Assembly: GCA_964544605.1 (NCBI GenBank)
Contig: CAZJBX010000022.1
Span: forward strand, 1-48,169
Direction: 5' to 3'
Source of the DNA: JAMIFN01 sp964544605
GTDB taxonomy: Bacteria > Pseudomonadota > Gammaproteobacteria > Burkholderiales > Burkholderiaceae_C
DNA length: 48,169 nt
Shown here: positions 8,726 to 19,146 of the stretch, piece after piece
How positions within the stretch are numbered: the stretch's first letter is position 1
Layout of the letters: each line of letters opens with the position of its first letter
Notes under the pieces: generated by a model
Database searches by the model: none
The model's input: only the letters and a program-made list of their open reading frames with translations
What the model was told of the DNA's origin: nothing
Translations under genes and position numbers: made by a program

Positions 8726-9262
8726 ATGGCTAAAAAAGAAGCCCTCAGGGGCTTGCAAGAACGACTGGCACAACGCCTGCAAGAAGCCAAGAGTGTGGGC
8801 AGCAGCGCGTCTTGGCTGGCTGTTGAAACCCTCAAAGGCCGCTATTTGTTGCCTCTAGAGCTGGCTGGCGAGATTTTTGCCCCCAGCAGCCCCATGCCCG
8901 TGCCCCATGCCGCGCCTTGGTTTTTGGGCGTGGTGAATTTACGCGGGCAAATTTGCGGCCTGATTGACCTCGGCGCTTTTTTGGGCGAGCCCAGCATGGC
9001 ACTGCAACTGCAAACCGAAGGCAGCAAGCACCAAGCCCGGCTCATCACCCTCAACCCAGGCTTGGCCGTGAACAGCGCCCTGTTGGTGCGCCATTTGGTG
9101 GGCCTGCGCAGCACGCAAGACTTCATCAACATGCACCCCGCCGCTGAGGGCAGTCCTGCCTTCTACACCCAAGCCTATGAAGATGCCCAAGGCCAACTCT
9201 GGCAAGAGCTGAATTTGCAAGCCTTGGCCGAAGCCGAAGATTTTTTACACATTGCCCGCTGA
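8726..9262 (+). CDS. pilI: CheW-like adaptor PilI
   Basis: A 178-residue protein with a single CheW domain; it physically links the receptor PilJ to the kinase ChpA. Typical CheW features are GRYLLPLELAGEIFAP, the loop PWFLGVVNLRGQICGLIDLG, and the C-terminal VGLRSTQDF region. The first 25 residues are a charged helical extension. It starts 37 bases after pilH and ends 34 bases before the pilJ ATG, so it belongs to the same transcript. Confidence 0.92.
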   Translation: MAKKEALRGLQERLAQRLQEAKSVGSSASWLAVETLKGRYLLPLELAGEIFAPSSPMPVPHAAPWFLGVVNLRGQICGLIDLGAFLGEPSMALQLQTEGSKHQARLITLNPGLAVNSALLVRHLVGLRSTQDFINMHPAAEGSPAFYTQAYEDAQGQLWQELNLQALAEAEDFLHIAR

Positions 9263-9296
9263 GCTTGCGGCACATCCGCAATTAGAAGGTTGTTTT

Positions 9297-11522
9297 ATGT
9301 CATTACTCGATACCCTGCGCAAAGCTTTCTCACGCGCCCCTGCCCACACCGAATACTCTGAACATGCGGGCATTTCAGGTTTTGATGGCGTCAGTGGCTA
9401 TGAAAGCCGTTACACCCACGCTTCCCAGCCGCCGCTAGAGCAAGAGAGCTTGGATGAGGACATCAACACCATCTACCTGCCCTTTTTGGGCCAGCGCCCC
9501 GTGCCCGTGGTGCGCAATGCCGCCTACACCTTGATTGCCCTGAGTGCGGTGGCTTTTATCACCCTGTCAGCTTGGGCCATCAGCCGCTCTAATAATGTGT
9601 CGGCGCAAGTCGGGGCCACAGGTGATGCCCTGATGCAATCGCAGCGCTTGGCCAAGTCTGTGTCTTTGGCCATGCTGGGCGACAAACAAGGCATTGCCGA
9701 TGTGAAAGACAGCCATGAGAGCCTGAGCCGCAAAGTGCTGGCCCTCAAACAAGGCGATGCCGAAGTGCCCGCCTTATCTCGCGCCTTCCAGCCCGACATC
9801 CAAAAAATCAGCACCATGTCGGACTCGGCCAGTGAAAGCGCCCGAACCATTTTGCAGCACGCCGATGTGCTCTCCAAAGTCGGCCTCTCTTTGCGCACAG
9901 TGAACCGCCAATCCTCCGATTTGCTGGAAAAAACCGAAACCATCTCCGCCCTCAAACTGGCACGCAATGCCAGCAAAGAGGAAATCGCTGTGGCCGCCAA
10001 CCTCTCAGTGCTGACGCAACGCATCGGTAAATCTGCCAACGAATTTTTGACCTCTGAGGGCGTCAGCCCTGAAGGTGTGTTCTTGCTCGGCAAAGACCTC
10101 AACACCTTTAAAGAAGACGCCATTGGCCTGCGCGATGGCGACTCCGCCTTGCGTCTGCCTGGCACGCCCGATACCGAAACCCGCGAGCATTTGGATGCCC
10201 TGTTGCGCCAATTTAGCGAAATGGAGCAAGAAGCCAGCGCGATTTTGGACAACTTGCCCGGCTTAGTCGCCTCACGCGAGGCCCACACCAATATCTTGGG
10301 TGAGAGCGAGAGCCTGCGCCTGAACCTGCAAGCCCTGCAAGACCGCATCGCCCACACCACTGGCTTGGGCCCCATCACCTTATTCTTGCTGTTGCCTGTG
10401 CTGCTGGGTGCTTTGGCCGTGTGGCTGCTGGTGCGTATGCAGGTGCGAGATGGCCTGATTCGCCGCCAAATGGCCGAGCAGCAGCGCCTTGAAGCGCAGA
10501 ACCAAGAATTTGAGGCCAAGCGCATCAACGATGCCAACCAAGCGGCGATTTTGCGCCTGATGAACGAGTTGCAATCCGTGGCCGAAGGGGATTTGACCCA
10601 AGAAGCGACGGTGACGGAAGACATCACTGGCGCGATTGCCGACTCGGTGAACTACACCGTAGAAGAGCTGCGCTCCTTGGTGGGTAATGTGCAAAACACC
10701 GCTGGCCGCGTGGTGGAAACCACTTCCAGCGTGGAGAGCACCTCCACCGAATTGCTGGCCACTTCCAGCGAGCAGTTGCGTGAAATCCGCGAGACTGGCC
10801 AAGCCGTGTTGAATATGGCCGAGCGCATCAACCAAGTCTCCACCCGCGCCCAAGAGTCTGCGGGCGTAGCCCGTCAATCGCTGCAAGCGGCAGAAGAAGG
10901 CTTGCACGCGGTGCAAAACACCATTGGCGGCATGAACGCCATCCGCGAGCAAATCCAAGACACCTCCAAGCGCATCAAACGCTTGGGCGAATCTTCTCAA
11001 GAGATTGGTGAAATCACCGAGCTGATTTCTGACATTACCGAGCAGACCAATGTACTCGCCCTGAACGCCGCCATTCAAGCCGCCTCTGCGGGTGAAGCAG
11101 GCCGAGGCTTCTCCGTCGTGGCCGAGGAAGTGCAGCGCCTGGCCGAGCGCTCCGCCGACGCGACCAAGCAGATTGCGGCACTGGTGAAAACCATTCAAAC
11201 CGACACCCAAGACGCTGTGGCCGCGATGGAGCGCTCGACCAAAGGCGTGGTTGATGGGGCCGCCCTGTCAGACAATGCCGGCACGGCCCTGTCTGAGATT
11301 GACCGCATTTCACGCCAATTGGCACAGTTGATTGAGGCCATCTCGCAAGCGGCCTCAGACGAAGCCACCTCAGCCAACAATGTGGCGGCCAACATCCAGC
11401 ACATCTTTGCCGTGACCGAGCAAACCGGTGCGGGCACCCGCGCCACCTCAGACCAAGTGCGCGAGCTCAACCGCATGGCTGAAGAACTGCGTGCATCAGT
11501 GGCCCGATTCAAGATTGCCTAA
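9297..11522 (+). CDS. pilJ: methyl-accepting chemoreceptor PilJ
   Basis: A 741-residue inner-membrane receptor that feeds ChpA. It has a cytoplasmic N-terminal tail of about 65 residues, a first membrane helix (about 69-96, LIALSAVAFITLSAWAI), a periplasmic PilJ-type sensing domain, a second helix (about 358-381, ITLFLLLPVLLGALAVWLL), a HAMP-like segment and a methyl-accepting signalling domain. The hairpin tip region ITEQTNVLALNAAIQAASAG is canonical. In P. aeruginosa PilJ detects pilus state and surface contact. The ATG was chosen because it is preceded by AGAAGG and follows pilI closely; the in-frame TTG 45 bases upstream overlaps pilI. Confidence 0.93.
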   Translation: MSLLDTLRKAFSRAPAHTEYSEHAGISGFDGVSGYESRYTHASQPPLEQESLDEDINTIYLPFLGQRPVPVVRNAAYTLIALSAVAFITLSAWAISRSNNVSAQVGATGDALMQSQRLAKSVSLAMLGDKQGIADVKDSHESLSRKVLALKQGDAEVPALSRAFQPDIQKISTMSDSASESARTILQHADVLSKVGLSLRTVNRQSSDLLEKTETISALKLARNASKEEIAVAANLSVLTQRIGKSANEFLTSEGVSPEGVFLLGKDLNTFKEDAIGLRDGDSALRLPGTPDTETREHLDALLRQFSEMEQEASAILDNLPGLVASREAHTNILGESESLRLNLQALQDRIAHTTGLGPITLFLLLPVLLGALAVWLLVRMQVRDGLIRRQMAEQQRLEAQNQEFEAKRINDANQAAILRLMNELQSVAEGDLTQEATVTEDITGAIADSVNYTVEELRSLVGNVQNTAGRVVETTSSVESTSTELLATSSEQLREIRETGQAVLNMAERINQVSTRAQESAGVARQSLQAAEEGLHAVQNTIGGMNAIREQIQDTSKRIKRLGESSQEIGEITELISDITEQTNVLALNAAIQAASAGEAGRGFSVVAEEVQRLAERSADATKQIAALVKTIQTDTQDAVAAMERSTKGVVDGAALSDNAGTALSEIDRISRQLAQLIEAISQAASDEATSANNVAANIQHIFAVTEQTGAGTRATSDQVRELNRMAEELRASVARFKIA

Positions 11523-11629
11523 AGCAGCTTATTGGCCCACCGAGCTTGGGGCCACCCCAAGGGGTTTGAACTTTCACCCCCTCCGCCCCAAGCTCTTTCC
11601 TGACCCACTTCATCGGACGCTTTAACACC

Positions 11630-14600
11630 ATGGCAGTCAGTCGCACCTCCTCCCCCGCCCCCATGATGAATGACCTCGGCCCCTTGGCTTGGGTGCTTGG
11701 CGAAGTGGCCTCCTCGCTTGAAGCCTCCAGCAAGGCCCTCAAGCGCTTTGCCCGCGATGTCGGCATGGCACGGGGCAAAGACCTCACCAATATCGACTCC
11801 AGCCATCTGCGCTTGGCGAAGCAGCAATTGCGCCAAGTCATCGGCGCACTGGAAATGGTGGACATGGACAAGCCCGCCAAACTGCTGCACGCCATGGAAG
11901 GCACGGTTGAGCGCTTTTTGCTCACCCCCGAGTTGTGCACCGAGGCCGCCGCACAAACTTTAGAAACAGCGGGTTTTGCCTTGATTGCCTACCTTGAAGG
12001 CATTTTGGCGGGCCGCAAACTCTCGGCCCTGTCCCTCTTTCCGCAATACACAGAAGTGCAAAGCTTGGCCGACAAGCCGCGTTTTCACCCAGCCGATTTG
12101 TGGGAAGTGAAGTGGGCCCAGCGCGAAATTGCCGCCCCCACTGGCGTGCCCGCCCTGAATTTGAGCGCCGAGCTGCGCGCGCAAATGGACAGCAGCTTGC
12201 TGCAAGTCATGCGCCACAGCAACACCGATGCGGCGCAAATCCTCAGCGAAATCAGCGCTGGCTTGGGGCTCAACCCCAATAACACGCCACAGCAAAACAC
12301 CTTCTGGCGCTTGGCGGCAGGCTTGTTCGATGCCTTGGCCCAGCCTGCGCTGATTGTGGACGCCTACCTCAAGCGCGCCCTCACTGGCATCTTGCTGCAA
12401 GCGGGCGCACAGCTCAAAGACCCGCAATCGGCCCATGTGCGCTTGGCGCATGAGCTGCTGTTCTTCAACGCCCAAAGCATGAGCAGCCGCCAAGATTTGC
12501 CGCCGCTGACGCAGGCCGTGATCGACGCCTATGAGCTGGATGCCGCCAGCCACGCCTTTGATTACAAAAAACGCATCTTCGGCCACTACGACCCCGCCAT
12601 GCTGGTGCAGGCGCGCAAACGCATTGCCGCCGTGAAGGAGACTTGGTCTCTCATCACCGCCGGCGAATCGAACAAATACCATTTGGTGCAAGAGCAACTG
12701 CACGCCATTTCTGAATCCATCGGCAAGCTCTTTCCCTCAGGCGCTGACTTGGGCGCGGCCCTGAATGCCGTGGCCGATCGCACTGTGCGCTTGGCGCGCC
12801 CGCCTGAAACCAATACCGCCATGGAAGTGGCCACCAGCTTGCTCTATGTGGATGCCGTGCTGGAAGACGCCGACCTGAGCAACCCCGAGCTCGAAGCCCG
12901 CACCCAGCGCTTGGCCGAGCGCATTGCCAACACCCAGCAAGGCGGCTCCGCGCCGCCGCTGGACCCGTGGATGGAAGAACTCTACCGCCATGTGAGTGAC
13001 CGCCAAAACATGGGCAGCGTGGTGGGCGAATTGAAAATCTCCTTGGGCGAGCTCGAAGCCCTGATGGACAAATTCTTCCGCAACACCGAGGATTTGACTC
13101 CCCTGCAAGATGTGCCACAAAAACTGGCCCAAATGCGCGGCGTGCTCTCCATCTTGGGCCTTGATGACGCCATCAAAGCCGTGCAATGGATGCGCGAGCA
13201 TGTGGAGCCTTTGGCCATGGGCCAAGTCAGCGTGGATGAAGCGCGTCAGGCTGGCCTGTTTGAAAAACTTGGCCTCAACTTGGGCGCACTGGGTTTTTTG
13301 ATCGACATGCTCAGCTACCAGCCCGTGCTGGCGAAAAAGCTCTTCATCTTCGACCAACGCGACAAAGAGCTGCGCCCCCTCATGGGCCGTGCTCAAAAAC
13401 CCAGCCAACCCGCAGTCGCCACGCCTGCCGCAGCGCCAAGCACGGTGGCCGCGCCCCCCATCACTGAGGCTGGCCCCACACTCACACCTGTGGCCGAACG
13501 CGCCGCCGAACTCGACCCCGAGTGGGTGGCCGAGTTCCAAGCCAGCACCCAAGATCTGGACTTCAGCCAGCCCGATTTCGACCTCACCGAAATGCCCGAA
13601 GAATGGGCACAAGGGGAGCCAGAGACGCAGCCCACTGAAGCCGCAGCCGCCCACCCTGCACCCAGCAGCCCTGCCGCCGCCACGCTTGAAGCCGCTGCAC
13701 CTGTCGCCGCCGCAGAGACTGCCGAACTCGACAGCGAGCTGCTGGACATCTTCCTTGAAGAAGCACAAGAGGTCGTGACCCAAGGCCACAGCGCCATTGC
13801 CACCCTGCGTGAGAACAGCGCCGATATGGCCGAACTCACCACCCTGCGCCGCAGCTTCCACACCCTCAAGGGCAGCTCTCGTATGGTTGGCCTCAACGAA
13901 TTTGGCCAAGCCGCTTGGGCCATGGAGCAGGTCTTCAACACCTGGCTCGCCGATGCCAAACCTGCCACGCCTGCTTTGCTCAATTTCGGCGAAGACACGC
14001 TCACCCACTTCAAACACTGGGCACTGAACTTGGGTGAAACAGGGCAAAACGGCCCCTACCACGCCTCGGCCTTTGCCGAAGCCAGCAGCGCCTTCACGCA
14101 AACAGGCACAGCGCCCGCACTGGCCTTTGACACCCTCACCCTGCCCGATGCAGACGACGACAGCGGCAGTGCAGATGCGCAGCCGAGCATTGATGCCGCC
14201 TTAAGCCAGGGCTTTGCCCTTGACCTCACTCAAGCACCACAGGCACAAAGCATCAACACCCTCAGCCTGCCAGCCCATGCCGTGGCCGATATTGAGCTGA
14301 GCAACGAGCCTGAGGCCGAGCTGCCCGCACTCGATTCCGACTCCATGCAATTGCTGGCTGAATCGCGTTTTGCCGAATACCCCGAAGACAATGACGGCAC
14401 GGATAGCCAGCCTGGGGCAGAGGATCAAGACAGCGAATTCCCCGATTTGGATGCCCAAGCCCCTGTGCCTGAGGAGCCCGATCCTGGCCCAGACAGCGTC
14501 TTTGGCCCCGAAGCCTATGACTTGATCATGGCCCAAGAGCAAGAGCAACACCCCACTGAGGAAGTCGGCGAACAAGCGCAAAGCGAGACAGAAGCCACCA

Positions 14601-17600
14601 GCGAAGCCGCCGCAGAAGAAACCGCCGTTGAAGAAACCCAGGCCCCTGCGGTCGAGGAAGCGGCAGTGGTGCTTGAGGAGGCAGCAGAAGAAACTGCCGC
14701 CCCCGAAGAAAGCCCAGCCGACGAAACCATTGCCCTGCAAGACGACTACAAAGCCATTGGCGATTTGCGCATCAGCACCGCCCTTTTCCATGTCTTCTTG
14801 AACGAGGCCGATGACTGGTCACGCCGCTTGGTCAATGAACTCACTGACTGGTCGCTTGGCCCTGCCGATGCCCCACTACCCGAAGATGCACTGGCCTTGG
14901 CCCACTCTTTGGCCGGCAGCTCAGGCACAGTCGGCCACACCGAGCTCTCCCAACTGGCACGCCTGTTGGAGCACTGCTTGGCGCGTGACCTCAGCGATGA
15001 GCAAAGCGAACGCAGCCGCGCCATGGCCAGTTGCTATGTCAGCAGCGCCGAAGAAATCCGCCATCTGCTGCACCAATTTGCCGCAGGCATCCTCACTGCG
15101 CCCAAGGCTGAAATCATCGCCCGCCTCAACGCCAGCCTGAATGACGACCGCAACGACGACGGCACGCCTTCGGCCCGCATGGGCGTTGAAGACCTGCTGC
15201 TGGCCGCCAACGACAACAGCCCCAGCCGCTTTGAAGTCTTTGAAGACGAAGACAGCGCCGCCGATGCCGCTGGCTTTGCGCCACTGGCCTTGGCCGCCGA
15301 GCCTTCCAGCGCCCCCGCTGCGGCCCCCAGCACAACAACGGCTGAAGGCGACGACCACATCGACGAAAACCTCTTCCCCATTTTTGAGGAAGAAGCGCAA
15401 GAGCTGCTGCCCGAGTTGGGCACGCATTTGCGCCAATGGCAGGCCCAGCCTGAAGATGCCGCCGCCCGCGCTGGCGTGCTGCGCGTGCTGCACACCCTCA
15501 AAGGCAGTGCCCGCTTGGCTGGCGCCATGCAACTGGGCCATATGGCCCACGACATGGAAACCCAGATTGAGATGCTGGGCGCAGATGGCCTGCAAAGCGC
15601 CGACATCGCCCCCCTGCTGCACCGCAACGATGCCATCAACGAGCGCTTTGAAGCCCTTGTCGCCGACATGAATGCCGCGCAAGAGCTGGCCTTGGCCGCC
15701 AGTGCCAGCCCTGCCGAAGCCAGCAGCACAGCCGAAAGCCCAGCAGAAGCCCCTGCCCCGACCACCCCTGTTGCTGCTACTGCTGCACCCGAGGCTGCGG
15801 ACGCTGGCGCAAAAGCCGATGCCACCGACAGCGCCGCCGCCGCACCCGTCAGCCATTTGCCCCCACGCACACCCTATGTGGTGCGCACACTGGAAGCCTC
15901 ATCACAGCCTGTGCGCGTGCGCTCCCATGTGCTCGAACAAATGCTCAACCTCACTGGCGAGGTCTCCATGAGCCGCGCCAAGCTGGAAAACGAAATGGGC
16001 CTGCATCTGCGCACCGTGCTCAGCGATTTGGACAGCAACCTGGCCCGCCTGCGCGAGCAATTGCGCGACATTGAAGTGCAGTCTGAGAGCCAAATGCAAT
16101 CGCGCCTGGAACTCTCTAAAACCAGCGCCCAAACCTTTGATCCGCTGGAGTTCGACCGCTTCACCCGCGTGCAAGAGCTGACCCGCATGATGGCCGAGTC
16201 CGTCAACGATGTGGCCACCGTGCAGCGCAACATCCAAGGCGTGATGAACGCCACCGAAGGCGCTTTGGCCGCCCAAGCGCGCCAAACCCGCGAGCTGCAA
16301 CGCCACCTGCTGCGCACCCGCATGGTCGAATTCGACGCCATTTCCGAGCGTCTGCACCGCGTCGTGCGCCAAGCCGCCAAAGACACGGGCAAAGATGTGC
16401 AGCTTGATATTGCTGGCGCGGCCATGGAAATCGACCGCAGCGTGCTCGAACGCATCACCCCCGCCTTTGAACACCTGCTGCGCAACTGCGTCTCCCACGG
16501 CATTGAAAGCGCCGCCGAACGCAGCGCCCAAGGCAAAACAGGCGCAGGCCGCATCCACATTCAAGTGCGGCAAGAAGGCAACGATGTCGCCATCGCCATT
16601 GAAGACGATGGCCGTGGCCTGAACACCGCGCAAATCCTGGCCAAAGCGCGTGAAAAAGGCTGGGTCGCCGCCAATGAGGAACCCAGCCCACAAGAAATCT
16701 TCCGCTTCATCTACGAGCCCAGCTTCAGCACCGCCAGCGTCGTCACCGCCGTCTCAGGCCGTGGCGTGGGCATGGATGTGGTGCGCGCCGAAGTGCAAGC
16801 CTTGGGTGGCCGCATTGAAACCGAATCCACCGCTGGCCAAGGCAGCCGCTTCACCTTGGTGCTGCCGCTGACCACCGCCGTCACGCAAGTGGTCATGGTG
16901 CGCTCAGGCAGCATCAACTTTGGCCTGCCCGCCAACTTGGTGGAAATCGTGCGCCGCCTCAATGCGCAAGAGCTGGCCCAAGCCTATGCCGATGGCTACA
17001 TCATGCACCGCGACGAACGCCTGCCCTTGCAGTGGTCGGGCGCTTTGCTGCAAGCCTCGCCCAACAGCCTTGAAGAGCCAGGCCGCAGCACGCCCATCAT
17101 CATCGTGCGCTCGGCCGCACAGCGCATCGCCGTGCATGTCGATGAAGTCCTCGGCAACCAAGAGGTGGTGGTGAAAAACCTCGGCCCGCAGCTCTCTGGC
17201 CTGCCTGGTTTGGCCGGCATGTCGGTACTGCCCTCAGGCGCAGTGGCCCTCATCTACAACCCTGTGGCCCTCTACAGCATCTACCGTGAGCGCAGCGCCG
17301 CTTATGTGGCACAGGCCCAAGCCGCGCAAGCAGCCGAGGCCGAGAAGCAAGCCAAACTCAACGAGCTGATTCCGCTGGTCATGGTGGTGGACGACTCCAT
17401 CACCGTGCGCCGCGTCACACAGCGCATGTTGCAGCGCGAGGGCTACCGCGTGCTGCTGGCCAACGATGGCCTCATGGCCCTAGAGAAACTCGCCGAAGAC
17501 CAAGAACTGCCCAGCATCATCCTGTCTGACATCGAGATGCCGCGCATGGACGGCTTCGACCTGCTGCGCAATCTGCGCGCCGATGAACGCCTGAAAGACA

Positions 17601-17761
17601 CCCCTGTGGTCATGATTACCTCGCGCATTGCCGACAAGCACCGCGAGCACGCCATGAGCTTGGGCGCCGACTACTACTTGGGCAAACCTTATTCTGAGGA
17701 AGAGCTGCTGGGCATCATCGCGCAGCACACCCAAGTGGCCGAAGCGCAACCGCTGGCTTAA
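11630..17761 (+). CDS. chpA: ChpA/PilL-type hybrid histidine kinase, 2,043 residues
   Basis: The signalling hub of the pilus chemosensory system. Residues 1-590 are helical and may hold degenerate phosphotransfer-like bundles. Three recognisable Hpt modules follow, with candidate phospho-histidines H744 (SFHTLKGSSRM), H1092 (LAHSLAGSSGTVG) and H1288 (VLHTLKGSARLAG). Ala/Pro and acidic linkers separate them (about 594-680, 824-1037 and 1350-1410). A CheA-like core comes next: dimerisation region, ATPase with N-box LLRNCVSHGIES (N1619) and G-box EDDGRGLN, and a CheW-like domain (about 1745-1890). The last domain is a receiver with D1967 (ILSDIEMPRMDG). P. aeruginosa ChpA is longer with more transfer sites, so this is a slimmer version. 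Last gene of the operon; no chpB/chpC methylation genes follow. Confidence 0.94.
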   Translation: MAVSRTSSPAPMMNDLGPLAWVLGEVASSLEASSKALKRFARDVGMARGKDLTNIDSSHLRLAKQQLRQVIGALEMVDMDKPAKLLHAMEGTVERFLLTPELCTEAAAQTLETAGFALIAYLEGILAGRKLSALSLFPQYTEVQSLADKPRFHPADLWEVKWAQREIAAPTGVPALNLSAELRAQMDSSLLQVMRHSNTDAAQILSEISAGLGLNPNNTPQQNTFWRLAAGLFDALAQPALIVDAYLKRALTGILLQAGAQLKDPQSAHVRLAHELLFFNAQSMSSRQDLPPLTQAVIDAYELDAASHAFDYKKRIFGHYDPAMLVQARKRIAAVKETWSLITAGESNKYHLVQEQLHAISESIGKLFPSGADLGAALNAVADRTVRLARPPETNTAMEVATSLLYVDAVLEDADLSNPELEARTQRLAERIANTQQGGSAPPLDPWMEELYRHVSDRQNMGSVVGELKISLGELEALMDKFFRNTEDLTPLQDVPQKLAQMRGVLSILGLDDAIKAVQWMREHVEPLAMGQVSVDEARQAGLFEKLGLNLGALGFLIDMLSYQPVLAKKLFIFDQRDKELRPLMGRAQKPSQPAVATPAAAPSTVAAPPITEAGPTLTPVAERAAELDPEWVAEFQASTQDLDFSQPDFDLTEMPEEWAQGEPETQPTEAAAAHPAPSSPAAATLEAAAPVAAAETAELDSELLDIFLEEAQEVVTQGHSAIATLRENSADMAELTTLRRSFHTLKGSSRMVGLNEFGQAAWAMEQVFNTWLADAKPATPALLNFGEDTLTHFKHWALNLGETGQNGPYHASAFAEASSAFTQTGTAPALAFDTLTLPDADDDSGSADAQPSIDAALSQGFALDLTQAPQAQSINTLSLPAHAVADIELSNEPEAELPALDSDSMQLLAESRFAEYPEDNDGTDSQPGAEDQDSEFPDLDAQAPVPEEPDPGPDSVFGPEAYDLIMAQEQEQHPTEEVGEQAQSETEATSEAAAEETAVEETQAPAVEEAAVVLEEAAEETAAPEESPADETIALQDDYKAIGDLRISTALFHVFLNEADDWSRRLVNELTDWSLGPADAPLPEDALALAHSLAGSSGTVGHTELSQLARLLEHCLARDLSDEQSERSRAMASCYVSSAEEIRHLLHQFAAGILTAPKAEIIARLNASLNDDRNDDGTPSARMGVEDLLLAANDNSPSRFEVFEDEDSAADAAGFAPLALAAEPSSAPAAAPSTTTAEGDDHIDENLFPIFEEEAQELLPELGTHLRQWQAQPEDAAARAGVLRVLHTLKGSARLAGAMQLGHMAHDMETQIEMLGADGLQSADIAPLLHRNDAINERFEALVADMNAAQELALAASASPAEASSTAESPAEAPAPTTPVAATAAPEAADAGAKADATDSAAAAPVSHLPPRTPYVVRTLEASSQPVRVRSHVLEQMLNLTGEVSMSRAKLENEMGLHLRTVLSDLDSNLARLREQLRDIEVQSESQMQSRLELSKTSAQTFDPLEFDRFTRVQELTRMMAESVNDVATVQRNIQGVMNATEGALAAQARQTRELQRHLLRTRMVEFDAISERLHRVVRQAAKDTGKDVQLDIAGAAMEIDRSVLERITPAFEHLLRNCVSHGIESAAERSAQGKTGAGRIHIQVRQEGNDVAIAIEDDGRGLNTAQILAKAREKGWVAANEEPSPQEIFRFIYEPSFSTASVVTAVSGRGVGMDVVRAEVQALGGRIETESTAGQGSRFTLVLPLTTAVTQVVMVRSGSINFGLPANLVEIVRRLNAQELAQAYADGYIMHRDERLPLQWSGALLQASPNSLEEPGRSTPIIIVRSAAQRIAVHVDEVLGNQEVVVKNLGPQLSGLPGLAGMSVLPSGAVALIYNPVALYSIYRERSAAYVAQAQAAQAAEAEKQAKLNELIPLVMVVDDSITVRRVTQRMLQREGYRVLLANDGLMALEKLAEDQELPSIILSDIEMPRMDGFDLLRNLRADERLKDTPVVMITSRIADKHREHAMSLGADYYLGKPYSEEELLGIIAQHTQVAEAQPLA

Positions 17762-17795
17762 AACGCTGGCGGCCCTGCCCCACGCTTCTGCACCC

Positions 17796-17820
17796 AAACC
17801 CAGCTCAGGCTGGGTTTGTT
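17796..17820 (+). terminator. intrinsic terminator after chpA
   Basis: AAACCCAGC (17796-17804) and GCTGGGTTT (17809-17817) form a perfect 9-bp stem with a TCAG tetraloop, followed by a short T-rich stretch (GTT). It closes the pil-chp operon 35 bases after the chpA stop. Confidence 0.75.
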
Positions 17821-17836
17821 CTGCCCTCTAAAGCGC

Positions 17837-17842
17837 CATAAT
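17837..17842 (+). promoter_or_regulatory. -10-like element very close to the cca start
   Basis: CATAAT lies only eight bases before the ATG, and no Shine-Dalgarno sequence separates them, so the cca transcript could be leaderless or nearly so. No clear -35 was identified. Confidence 0.35.
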
Positions 17843-17850
17843 CTGCTCAC

Positions 17851-19146
17851 ATGAAGACATACCTTGTTGGCGGCGCGGTGCGCGACGCCCTTTTAGGCCA
17901 AGGCCAAAGCAGCGACCGCGACTGGGTCGTCGTCGGCAGCACGCCCGAGGCCATGCTCGCCGCTGGCTTTCTCCCCGTCGGGCAAGACTTCCCCGTCTTC
18001 CTGCACCCTGACAGCAAAGAGGAATACGCACTGGCGCGCACCGAGCGCAAAACCGCTGCGGGCTACCACGGCTTCGCCTTCCACGCCGCGCCTGATGTCA
18101 GCCTAGAAGAAGACCTCGCTCGGCGCGACCTCAGCATCAACGCCATGGCCCTGCCCGCCGAATTTGTGGCCCAAGCGGGCTGGCAAAACCACCCCGATTT
18201 GCGCCAGCAACTCATTGACCCCTACGGCGGCCTGGCTGACCTGCAAGCGCAGCGCCTGCGCCATGTCTCACCCGCCTTTGCCGAAGACCCCGTGCGCATC
18301 TTGCGCCTGGCCCGCTTTGCCGCCCGCTTTAGCGGCTTTGAAACCAATCCCGCCACGCTCGAACTCATGCGCCGCATGGTGCAAGCTGGTGAAGTCGATG
18401 CCCTAGTGCCCGAACGCGTCTGGCAAGAAATCGCCCGTGGCCTCATGGCCGCCCAACCCAGCCGCATGTTTGAAACCCTGCGCACCTGCGGCGCACTGGC
18501 CGTGCTCATGCCCGAGCTCGACCGCCTCTGGGGTGTGCCGCAAAGGGCCGACTACCACCCTGAAATCGACACCGGCATCCACACCATGATGGTGCTGGAC
18601 ACCAGCGCCCGCCTACAAACGCCCCTGCCCGTGCGCTTTGCCGCCCTCACCCACGACTTGGGCAAAGGCACCACCCCCGCCGACATCCTGCCGCGCCACC
18701 TCGGCCATGAACAGCGCAGCGTGCAATTGCTGCGCCCCCTGTGCCAGCGCTGGCGCGTGCCCAATGACTGCAAAGAACTGGCGCTGGTGGTGGCGCAAGA
18801 GCACGGCAACATCCACCGCAGCCTGGAGCTGAACCCAGCCGCCACCCTGCGCCTGCTTGAGCGCTGCGATGCCCTGCGCCGCCCCGAACGCTTTGCCCAA
18901 GTGCTGCTGGCCTGCGAATGCGATGCCCGTGGCCGCTTGGGCTTTGCCGATGCGCCCTACCCGCAAAGGCCGCGCCTCTTGCAAGCCCAGCAAGCCGCCC
19001 TCAGCGTGCCCGCTGGCCAAGTCATTGCCGCCGCCAAAGCGCAACTCAGCCCGCAAGCCCAAGCCAAACTCAAACCCGCTTGGGCGGGCCAGCAAGTGCA
19101 ACTGGCACGCGAAGCCGCGATTGCGGCGGCCCTAAAGCAAAGATAA
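17851..19146 (+). CDS. cca: CCA tRNA nucleotidyltransferase, bacterial multifunctional type with HD domain
   Basis: Adds or repairs the 3' CCA end of tRNAs. The class II nucleotidyltransferase head begins at once (MKTYLVGGAVRDALLG) with the catalytic carboxylates in SSDRDWVVVGS; the template-reading region EDLARRDLSINAMAL and the RRD motif are intact. The neck domain contains EDPVRILRLARFAARF. An HD phosphohydrolase domain (LTHDLGKGTTP) follows, as in the proteobacterial multifunctional enzyme, which also has phosphatase and 2',3'-phosphodiesterase activity. The 431 residues are within the usual range. Third-position usage is strongly C-ending, unlike the genes beyond the first pilY1. Confidence 0.96.
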   Translation: MKTYLVGGAVRDALLGQGQSSDRDWVVVGSTPEAMLAAGFLPVGQDFPVFLHPDSKEEYALARTERKTAAGYHGFAFHAAPDVSLEEDLARRDLSINAMALPAEFVAQAGWQNHPDLRQQLIDPYGGLADLQAQRLRHVSPAFAEDPVRILRLARFAARFSGFETNPATLELMRRMVQAGEVDALVPERVWQEIARGLMAAQPSRMFETLRTCGALAVLMPELDRLWGVPQRADYHPEIDTGIHTMMVLDTSARLQTPLPVRFAALTHDLGKGTTPADILPRHLGHEQRSVQLLRPLCQRWRVPNDCKELALVVAQEHGNIHRSLELNPAATLRLLERCDALRRPERFAQVLLACECDARGRLGFADAPYPQRPRLLQAQQAALSVPAGQVIAAAKAQLSPQAQAKLKPAWAGQQVQLAREAAIAAALKQR

